Origin: Glebionis coronaria | Taxonomy: Eukaryota; Streptophyta; Magnoliopsida; Asterales; Asteraceae | Assembly: GCA_025667525.1 (NCBI GenBank) | Contig: CM046882.1 | Span: 19,914,488 to 19,978,487 of the forward strand | DNA length: 64,000 nucleotides | Direction of reading: 5' to 3' | In this document: piece after piece, positions 55,095 to 64,000 of the stretch | How positions within the stretch are numbered: the stretch's first letter is position 1 | Layout of the letters: each line of letters begins with the position of its first letter | Made by a program: the position numbers and the translations under genes | Notes under the pieces: generated by a model | The model's database searches: none | What the model was told of the DNA's origin: nothing | What the model saw: only the letters and a program-made list of their open reading frames with translations

Positions 55095-57254
55095 GAATGG
55101 TATCAGAGCCAATGGTTATAGAGAATTAGGTTGCCTAGTCGCGTAGCCTAGTCTATAGCTTAAGGGTCCCTACATATAGGCGTCATAGGGGTATATGTGC
55201 ATTTTATAATAGTTGATGTGTTTGGATGTTATTTTTGTGATATTTGTTAAGTTATGAACTAGTATGGTTCATACTTAACTACATGTTATTTTCTTTACGA
55301 GTTTTGACTAGTGCAGGTTGAACTATAGTCGTATACGCTAATCATTGTTGGATTCCGTTTAATTACGTTTTCATGTTCTTTATACATTTTGAATTTTGTC
55401 TACGGTGGTTCACCTGGATTACGAGTTTATATGTTTCATGCATTGGCTACGTTATTTTAATACATGGATTTTGGATCTTATCTTATTTTATGTTGTGGTT
55501 ATGTGCTTATATGAGTTGTAGGATCTATGTCCTTATTTGAGTTGGTAGACTGATGTGTTATGTGTAGTATTAATTCTTATAAGTGTCATCATAGGAGGGA
55601 GTGCATTAGTGAAAGGGGACTGGTATAAGTATGGTGGCCAACATAGTTATACAAGTACCACGACATCAATGGATTCCTAAGTATGGTTGCATGAAAGAGG
55701 GTTAATACATGCTTGTATTGTATATGTTGTGTGGATTTTAGTGTATGTACGCCTATGCCTATATATGTGTATATCCCTTCTACTTATCGGTTGTATTCTT
55801 AGGATGGTTTTATAGCTCTTCATTCTTTGGGATGTTCAACTTCTGTAGTAGCGCACTTATCGAGTCCTCATTTCACGTATTTGTTTGTACGATACTTTTG
55901 GTGTAGAGGCTATTGAGAGGGTGGAGAATTATTTTTGGGATCACGGTGTCTTTTAGTTTGTATCTTATGTAGTAAAAGAAATAGAATTTGTAAATAGTTA
56001 AAATAGTTGTTGGTAGTCGGTGAAATAAGGGTTAAGTGTCGTAAGCGTGTTTAAAATAAGATGGGATACATATTTTTTTAACATATAAGTATGGCTTGTT
56101 TATTTTAAAAAAAACTAAAATTGGTTTTGATCACCTAAAGCTAATGATCTTTAGTTAAATTCTTGTTCTTATTTAATTAAATATGTTAAAATCATGTAAT
56201 TACTCATATGATGGGTAAGGGTTTCTAATTTTCTGAAATTAAAATAAATTAGTTCTTGAATTTGGTAATTAATGAGAGGTTTTAGGGATTCAAATCGTTT
56301 TTTTTGTTATAAATCGGAGTAGGCAGAAACTGTCGCTAAATTGTCAGAATTCATCGCTAAACTGTCAGAAACTGTCGCTAATGTCTGGACAGATTCTAGG
56401 TAAAAATCGTTTTGGTTATAACTTATTCGTTTTTAAAGATTTTTGGGTGATTCAAAAGCCTAAAGTTATGTACTCGGAGCGTACTTTTCAAATATTTAGA
56501 ACGTATTGTCAATGGAAGTCAGTAGCTTGGTCGAATTAATTGTACAACTATCGAGTTCAAGATTAATTTTCGGACAACATGGTTTAAACTCGTGTTTTGG
56601 GTATTTTGGGATAGTGGACACTTAGAAGGCTAACATAGGGCTGCTTTGGGATAGTATTTTAGATGTATCCATCATAGAGATTGTTACATTAATGAAGAAT
56701 GTGGGTTCTGGAGTCAATGTTGACGCGTGATATTATGTTGTGTGCTTTAGACAATTGATCGTTCGTGAAGAGACTATAGATTTTTTTTTCGTCAAATGAT
56801 TTCATAAATTACTAATGTGATACCATGGTTTTAGAACAACTAATATACATTAAGGTACAAAATCCATTATGGGGTAAAATTTGGTTTTGCACAAGGTTTT
56901 AATAGTATGTCACCGGTCGTAAGTCGTTGGGTGCTTCTTGTGTCATTGGTTCATTTTCATGGTTCGTTGGGAGTCGATACATGTTTTATGTTGAGTATCT
57001 TTTGGAGTCTCAGGTTTTGGTTCATATTTTTAAATTCGTTCACGTAAACGTCCGTTAGTTGTCCATGGGTTTGATCCGTTATCCGAAGTTGGGGGTCCTA
57101 AAATTTTTCGTGAGCTTATATTCATTGAGAGCGTTGTTGTAGTCATGATCCGGTTACGTTCTTATGAGAGAGATAGCGAGTTGGTTGTGAAATGAAGTTT
57201 TTTGAGCTAATGGAGTAAATCTCGGGACGAGATTTCTATTAGGAGGGAGTGATT
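55095..57254 (+). other. Element E internal region
   Basis: GAA spacer, PBS TGGTATCAGAGCC at 55098-55110, then about 2.1 kb without any coding domain. A three-unit 21-bp array is at 56326-56388. The end has TCTATTAGGAGGGAGTGATT, the PPT region, just before the 3' LTR. Confidence 0.8.
56326..56388 (+). repeat. 21-bp-period array in element E
   Basis: Units start at 56326, 56347 and 56368, each with TCGCTAA near its middle; the first two end with TGTCA. Unrelated to the A/B motif. Confidence 0.85.
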
Positions 57255-59939
57255 TGACAACCCTAGATTTTGGATTTTTCACTTTTGACTGTTTGATGTT
57301 GATCATGTGCTTGGTGTGCGTTTATGTGTTATGTGCTCATATTTGAGACTTTATCATGATGTTAGACATTGTTTACGTAGTACATGGTACGTTATATGAT
57401 GATGTGATGGGGTTGGTTCGTGCTCATGAGTTCACATGAATGTATAAATCATGGTATAAGTTGGAAATGAAACGAAATGAAATGAGTTCAGAAATGAACT
57501 GCAGAAAAGTTCGGGTATCGTTTTGATAAGGTTTCGTGTACGTATCATATGTTGTATGTATGTATTAAGTATATATAATATGGTTAGGATAAGTTTTATA
57601 GTTACTTTCTATATTTAGAAACTTTTAGAAATGAAGGCTAGTTCAAAAATTGCGTAAAAAGTCAAAAAATTAGCAAAAAGGGTACCCGGTTTGGTCCCGA
57701 AAGTGTATAGGAGTATAAGAAAACATAAAATAGAAGGGGGAGAGTGTAAATATGATAAAACACAGAGAGGAGTCGAATTTGTGGGTCCCATAGCCTTAAT
57801 TTTAATAGTTAAATTAATAAAAAAGGATAATTACCATTTAAAAGTCCTAATTGGGCCTAAACTTGTCCAGAAGGTTACCAAGGCCTATATAAACACCCCT
57901 AGACCCCTAAAAATGACTAATAACCCTAAATAAACCTAAAATCAGTCTAAATCTTCCATGGATATCAAGAGAAGTCGAAATTATGATTAGGGTTCATTAA
58001 TTTTTCTTGTTTCAAGGTAAGTGATCAATTAAACCTTAATATAAATTATGTTTTTATTAATTAATCATAATTGTATTGTTAATTAACCATCATTGAGATG
58101 ATTAGGGTTTTATTAATTTTCTGGAAAAATATATTAATTAAGATACATTAATGATTTTAGGGTTTGTGTTATAAATTTAGGGATAATTAATGATGTTTAG
58201 AGGGTTAGTGCGTAAAGGCGTAAAACAGTCTGATTTTTAAGGCTGTCTTGTGTCGACTGTTCTGGGCAGTAGGTAGCACCTTTGGTCGAGTTTCGTTTTT
58301 TTAAAATTAAGTTCAGGGAGTCTACTTTTAAAAAATGTAAGGTTGGTCAAAAATGGAGTTCGGGAAGGTCGTCAAATAATTTTTTCAAAAACAGTGCGCT
58401 GTTCAGGAATAAATTTTGATTTCGGGGATTTGAGTCAAAACCTAACCAAACGGATGAGATAGCCAAATATTTTTGATTTAGGAACTCTTTATAATGTATA
58501 TAAAAGGACTGGAGGTTTTCAATAAAATTTATGGTGTTTAGGTCGGGGTTTTGGTGTCAAACATTTAGCATGTACGGAAAATCAGTTTTGGTGAAAACGA
58601 CTTTTGGCGTAGAGACTAAACGAAAGGGTTAAACGTGTAATTAGAAAGTAAAATTGGTTTTTGAAGTTCTTAAATAATATAACAACATAACTCCAGTAGG
58701 GTAGGAGTCAAGTGTGGTGTTAAGTTCACTTCATGTGATCGTTTAGTGACTAGTAAACCGTACCGGGGAAAACTGGAATTTTACGTATAGAATAGCTTGT
58801 AGTGGGAGAACTAGATAGTGGGGATTGGGGGATTAGATTCATCTCCTTGATTGTTACTTAACTTGGGTGTTAAGATCTGAGCTAAAGGTGTCGTGTATGA
58901 TTTTATAGGTTTGCAGGAGTGCTAGCTTGCTGTGCTATCAGGTGAGTTCATAGTCCCGTTTTGCTACGTTTTTAAATGTTTTTCCAATATGGGATGGAGA
59001 TGACACTTGCAATGTTCTTTAACATGATTTAGTACTATGATTTGAATTGTGTGGACATAAATGTGATATTGTGTGACATGCGTGCTTATGTGTTCTCATA
59101 TGTGGTTTGATATGTGAATCTTGTTTGGGCTGTGATTGGCTTTGGTACATAGATGTATGGGCGTCTATGGGACCAGTTGTGATGTGTGTGGAGCGTGGGG
59201 CACGATCCGTCCTGAGTTCTTGGTTATGAGTTCTTGTTTCGTGGGGCACGATCCATCCTGAGTACTTGTGCATCGTCTCTTCGTAGGCAAGATATCTCGA
59301 CGGGGATATAGTTCATCTTCCACAGGTGGTGTGGGAAAGATCCGGATGGTGTGGTGTGTGTGATGGGATACTTCTTGATTGTTATAGTGTGCTTTGAGAA
59401 TTGTAGATGTGATCGATACTTGGTTTAAGTTTTGTTGTGTATGCATGTAACATGATTATTACATTATGGTCCATTACTATAAATTGTTTTTCTTCAACTT
59501 ATTTACAGCGGATGTCAAGGTTTCTTATGATGTTCTAGATAACTTAAACCTATGTTCCACCAACTTTATGTTGACAGATTTTAGTGTCATTTTCAGGTGA
59601 GGTAGTTGAGGAGGATGAGGTTAGAAGTGGCTAGAGTTTAGAGGCTACTAAGACTGCATTAGGAGGAATCCCTTTCCTCTTAGTTTTTATTTAATGTTTG
59701 AATAAGTTATACTTTTTAGACACCTATATGTTTGATGTTTGTTTATTTGTATGTCTTTGGTAAGAGGTAGGCGTGTTACCTACTTACCTAGGCACTTGCA
59801 TTGTTTGAGATATTGTCATGGCATTGTGTCACCTTTTTATAACATTTCTATTTCATTTAGTTAACTCTATAGACACGCTATTGTTGTGATGATATCCATA
59901 CGTCGCGCCCCATATATTCCACCATGGTGGGGTGTGACA
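57255..59939 (+). repeat. Element E 3' LTR, 2685 bp
   Basis: Differs from the 5' LTR by the shorter (AAATG) run and a modest number of substitutions. TATATAAAC at about 57886-57894. Confidence 0.92.
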
Positions 59940-59940
59940 C

Positions 59941-61507
59941 GAACTTTCAACATTGTTTGTTTGCTTGTTTTCTTTCACAGGTGGAACCTAGATCAGTCTC
60001 TCATGCTCTTGAGGATCAAAGTTGGGTGGAGGCTATGCAGGAGGAAATGTAGCAATTCTTGTTTCAGAATGTTTGGATCCTAGTTGACTTGCCGGATGGA
60101 AAGACAGCCATTGGTACCAAATGGATTCTCAAAAACAAGAAAAATGCACGGGGTATTGTGGTGAGAAATAAGGCGAGGTTGGTTGCACAGGGTCATACAC
60201 AACTTGAAGGCATTAACTACACTGAAGTTTTTGCTCCTGTTGCTAGGATTGAGGCCATTCGTCTGTTTTTGGCTTTTGCTTCCTATATGGGCTTTACAGT
60301 TTTTCATATGGATGTCAAGAGTGCATTTCTCTATGGCAAGATTGATGAGGAAGTTTATGTCACTCAACCTAAGGGCTTTGTAGATCCACTTCATCCCAAG
60401 AAAGTTTACAAGGTGGTCAAGGCTCTTTATGGACTTCATCAGGCTCCTAGAGCTTGGTATGAGCGTCTCTCAACTTTCTTGTTGAAACATGGCTATAGAA
60501 GAGGCACATATGACAAAACACTATTTCTTAAGAGGAACAGCAAGGACATTATCCTTGTTCAGGTGTATGTGGACGATATTATTTTTGGTTCTACTAAAAA
60601 GGAATGGTGTGATGAGTTTGAACAACTGATGCAGGGTGAATTTCAGATGAGTGCTATGGGAGAGCTTACATTTTTCCTTGGTCTTCAAGTCAAGCAACAG
60701 TCGGATGGGATCTTCATAATTCAAGATAAGTATGTTCATGAGATCCTTCAGAAGTTTGATATGGATCCTCTTAGACCAGCAACAACACCTTATGAAGTTG
60801 TTAAAGTCAAACTCAAGAATGAGCCAGATCCTCCGGTGAATGTTCACATGTACAGGTCTATGATTGGCTCACTCATGTATTTGACTGCATCACGTCCGGA
60901 TATCATGTTTGCAGTAAGTGCTTGTTCTAGACATTAGGTGGCTCCAACGGTTTCTAACTTGAATGCAGTCAAGAAGATTTTCAAGTACATCAAGGCTCAA
61001 CCCAAGCTCGGCTTGTGGTATCCTAGAGAATCACCTTTTGTTCTTGAAGCATATAGTGATAGTGACTATGCAGGTGCTAATAATGATAGAAAATCTACTA
61101 CTGGTGGTTGTCAATTTTTGGGTCAAAGACTTATTTCATGACAATGCAAGAAACAGACGATCGTAGCTACTTCTTCAACAGAAGCTGAATACGTTGCTGC
61201 TGCTAGCTGTTGTGGACAAGTTTTGTGGATCCAAAATCAGATGCTAGATTATGGGTTCAATTTTTTGAACACCAAAATTTTCATTGACAACCAAAGCACT
61301 ATATGCATTGTGAAGAATCCTGTTTTTCATCAACGTACAAAGCATATTGAAATTTTGCACCATTTTATACGGGATGCCAATGAGAAGAAGTTGATACAGG
61401 TTCTTAAGGTTCATACGGATGATAATGTTGTTGATCTGTTGACTAAAGCCTTTGATGGTCCTCGGTTCAACCACTTGGTGGTTCACATTGGGATGGTCAA
61501 TCCTTGA
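59941..61507 (+). pseudogene. Element D pol part 2: reverse transcriptase and RNase H
   Basis: Continues the linker (CLFACFLSQVEPRS) into RT with [47 protein letters not shown] and catalytic [10 protein letters not shown] (about 60565), then RNase H with YSDSDYAGANNDRK and STEAEYVAA to the stop at 61505. In-frame stops at 60050 (TAG), 60935 (TAG) and 61139 (TGA); no frameshift seen. YVDD and the conserved acidic residues are intact. Confidence 0.88.
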
Positions 61508-62132
61508 GACCTAGGATTGAGGGGAGGCTAAGCCTAAGGGGAGGCTTAGTGTACATATTTACTTGCACAGACTAACATATTGGTAGATTTTAACAACAGA
61601 TTGAATGGGTTCTTGTGGTGTGCGTTACTCCTAGTGGAGGATTTTGCTCACTTCTGATGGTTGTCTTCATTAATGATTGGCTTCTAGTCCTTAATGGTAA
61701 GCTTCTAGTCGTTCATGGTTGGCTTCTAGTGGATAAAAATCCTTCTTTATCAAGTGATGGTTGGCTTCTAGTCTTGGTTTGGGACACTGTTCACTTTGTT
61801 GACTTCTGTTGACCACATTCTGCTTCTAGTGTTGACCGTTATGCGCTTGGACTTTTAGTCAACGCATGCAAATTCTGGTATATATCCTCTTATTTAACTT
61901 TGGTAAATTGGGATTTGCAAATAATGTTATAAGGGGCAAGTGGTTACTTTGCATTAACTGCCTAATTTGAAAGGGCAACCCACATTATTAGGGGTCAATG
62001 AACAGTTACTAGACCATTATTCATGGTCAATTAACCCCCTTGACTCATTCATCACAATCATAACACACACACATACGCTCCTACTCTCTCAAACCCTAAC
62101 AAATCATCTTCCATTCCTTCTGATCACCATCA
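61508..62132 (+). other. Element D region between RNase H and 3' ORF
   Basis: No gene. Contains a 21-bp-period GCTTCTAGT array (61680-61772), a further copy at 61822, and TATATAT at 61879, about 250 bp before the 3' ORF start. Confidence 0.65.
61680..61772 (+). repeat. 21-bp-period array in element D
   Basis: GCTTCTAGT at 61680, 61701, 61722 and 61764 (21, 21, 42). Occupies the same position as the A array at 14846 but with an unrelated motif. Confidence 0.88.
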
Positions 62133-64000
62133 ATGGCTGTTTTGGTCTACCAACCCGCTCACAATAAGGTCGCTTATCTAGGAGATGGTCCTAAACGTGA
62201 TGACTTCACAGATATTCTGGAGTTTATTGAGGCTTCTAACCTCAGGTATGCTTTTACTGTGTGTCCCATTGTTTATGATAGTGTGATCCGTCAGTTTTGG
62301 GATTCTGCTACACTTGTGGCTGTGGTTGGTCGTCCACGTGAACTCCATGCTACCATTGATGGACGTTCTTATGTGGTTACTGAAGCTTCTATTAGGAGTT
62401 CCCTTCATCTTTAAGATGAAGGTGGTGTTGTTTCCATCCCCAATGCCGAGGTTTTGGAGGGGATGGCTGCTATTGGGTATAATCATAGGGGGAAGTTTAA
62501 CTTCCAAAAGAATAGGTTTTCCCCCCAATGGAAGCTTCTAGTGCACTTTTTGATTCATTGTTTAAGCCCCAAGTCTGGGAGTTGGGATGCTTTTCCTACT
62601 CCTTTGGCTACTGGTCTAATTTGCATAGCATAGGGTAGGGTGTTTAATTTCTCTCGCTATTTGTTTGATGGGATGGTTAGCAATTTGTCTAGTACTGGTT
62701 CTAGGAAGAAATTTTTAATGTATCCTAGGTTTTTACAGCAGCTACTTGTGTGTTTACCTCGGGATAGGGAGGAGTATGAGACTCCTAAGCTTACTGCTAA
62801 AGTGTACTATAATATGGCTCATGGGTTTAGAGGGGAGTGGAGGCCCCTTACTGATGCAATGCTGGGCCTTGCCTAAGGTCCTCCTGATGTTGTTCCTCCG
62901 GTTGACCAAGCCGAGTAGGAACCTTAATTAAGTGATGACCCAATGGAGGAGGAGCATTCTGCTGGTGGTGCACCTAATGTGGTTGTGGAAGAGCCAGTTG
63001 AGGAGGTGGTGGTTGAAAGGCCATCCACTTCCAAGGCTGCCCCCTCTTCGATGCCACATTCGTCTCCATTTGTGGATACCCCCTTCTAGTCCTGCCCCTC
63101 ATTCTTCTGATAAGCCTTGTGGTTCTCGTTCTCATACAGCTGACCCCTTTATTGCTTCTGGTTCCAATGAAGCCTTCCCAGACCCAAGTCCTCTTGGTGT
63201 GAAAGCGGAGGAGCCTATTAGACTTACTTCTTTGCTTGATCTCATGCACAGGTACCATGAAAGGATTCTTTCTTTGGAGGCGGATTTGAATCAACATCGT
63301 AAGCTTACCAGAGAATTTGTTCTTCCCATGGCTGACCGGATTAAAGCCTTGGAGACACAGCAGAGGCGAAGGAAGAAGCATGTGGTTCAGTCTGATTCTG
63401 ATGAGGAGGTTGAAGATCTTGTGGAGGATGGCTTGAATTTGTTGCCAAAGGCTGCGTTTGCTGATAAGTTATATGATGATCTGTCGATTCCTCCTGCTTC
63501 TTCAAGCATCCCTCCTGCTGTTGCTACCTTTACACCAAAGGAAGATGTTGCTGGTACTACTGCTGGTTCAACTGCTGGACCATCTCATGATCAAAAGGGG
63601 AAAGCCCCTATGACTGATGCTCCCTCTCCCCCTCGCAAGCGTACACGCAGACAACTTAAGGAGGATAGGTTGGGTGAGGAGGCTGCACAAAGGATGCAAG
63701 CGGAGATTGACCAAGCTGCTCGGGCTGAGGAGGAAGCTCTTCAGAAGCAGAGACGTGAACAGTTGCAGCATGATGCTATGCATTGGGATGATAGCGATTG
63801 GATGCGAGTGCTTACTATTCTTACCTCGGATTATTCACAGTTTACTGATCTCTTGGGTTCTGATGTGAATGAGCATAGTTGTATTCCTCGAGATATGGTG
63901 TTAATGCGTAAGCAACCGTTAGCGCTTGCTGCTCAACTTTGTGAAAAACGTAAGAACAGGCCTTTGACGAAAACCGAGGAGAAAAAGTTGATGCAGCGGT
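62133..64000 (+). pseudogene. Element D extra 3' ORF (envelope-position ORF), runs off window
   Basis: ATG 62133. N-terminal domain shared with element A: HNKVAYL, NLRYAFTVCPIV, IRQFWDSA, VVTEASIRSSLHL, FSPQWKLLVHFLIHC, FNFSRYLFDGMV and YPRFLQQLL. In-frame stops at 62412, about 62631 and 62874, then two more near 62917-62930. Near 63085, in a C run, the frame shifts by one; the new frame is open for about 305 codons to base 64000. That part has a coiled-coil-like segment (YHERILSLEADLNQHRKL), a basic patch KRTRRQLKEDR, a Glu/Ala/Gln-rich helix, and DWMRVLTILTSDYSQFTDLLG. Function unknown; no membrane segment seen. The C-terminal half differs strongly from element A. Confidence 0.7.

Larger units (their letters stand above)
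52394..59939 (+). mobile_element. Non-autonomous LTR element E (LARD-like) inside D pol
   Basis: Two 2.7-kb nearly identical LTRs around 2.16 kb of noncoding DNA with PBS and PPT. The LTR start TGACAACCC and the pre-LTR string CGGGACGAGATTTCTATTAG resemble Del/Tekay chromoviruses, so E is probably a deletion derivative moved in trans. It splits the D frame between integrase and RT. Confidence 0.88.
47045..64000 (+). mobile_element. Ty1/copia element D (Sirevirus-like), split by E, right end outside window
   Basis: 5' LTR, iMet PBS, gag, pol (PR-INT-RT-RNase H) and an extra 3' ORF still open at the window end. The gag-pol frame is kept throughout: breaks are in-frame stops plus the E insertion, with no frameshift found in gag or pol. 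Inserted into C2 internal DNA. Confidence 0.88.

Overview
This window is plant nuclear DNA, almost certainly intergenic heterochromatin of a flowering plant. It holds only LTR retrotransposons (Ty1/copia and Ty3/gypsy), their fragments, and one small DNA transposon. I found no host gene, rRNA, tRNA gene or CRISPR array. The Gag and 3'-ORF proteins of the copia elements resemble, from general familiarity, families common in Asteraceae genomes. I hold the family call at low confidence and the eudicot call at moderate to high confidence.

Layout. (1) 1-8849: Ty3/gypsy element G1 (Athila-like, minus strand, left end outside the window), inserted into copia element A. (2) 8850-18791: rest of element A (plus strand). 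A 4379-bp tandem offset duplicates its RT/RNase H end. It then has broken protease, integrase, RT and RNase H, a large extra 3' ORF, and its 3' LTR. (3) 18792-20542: a 54-bp copia scrap, then the 5' LTR, PBS and broken gag of Ty3/gypsy element F. (4) 20543-28893: two stacked 3' parts of a non-autonomous element family C (minus strand). The first carries a solo G-family LTR with a 5-bp target duplication. (5) 28894-45669: full-length gypsy element G2 (minus strand, CTCCC duplications), inserted into C2. G2 carries a 540-bp hAT-type MITE and a 5474-bp chimera of elements A and B. The chimera is flanked by a perfect GCCTT duplication, and one of its LTRs is a 702-bp palindrome. (6) 45670-47044: remainder of C2 with small conserved ORFs. 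(7) 47045-64000: copia element D (plus strand, right end outside the window), whose pol is split by non-autonomous element E (52394-59939; 2.7-kb nearly identical LTRs).

How the parts relate. Gag and Pol (PR, INT, RT, RNase H) would form particles, copy RNA and integrate cDNA, but every copy here is broken. The pattern of breaks differs: D has about ten in-frame stops and no frameshift in gag-pol, whereas A and G2 have frameshifts and deletions. A and D both carry a long extra ORF between RNase H and the 3' LTR, as Sirevirus-type copia elements do.

Most unusual signals. Degenerate short-motif arrays with a strict 21-bp period occur again and again in element A (LTR, UTR and coding sequence, always in the sense orientation). 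They are shared with B, and D and E carry analogous 21-bp arrays with unrelated motifs. Other notable signals are the chimeric insertion with two U5-type ends, and a repeated hairpin cassette and small ORFs in family C.
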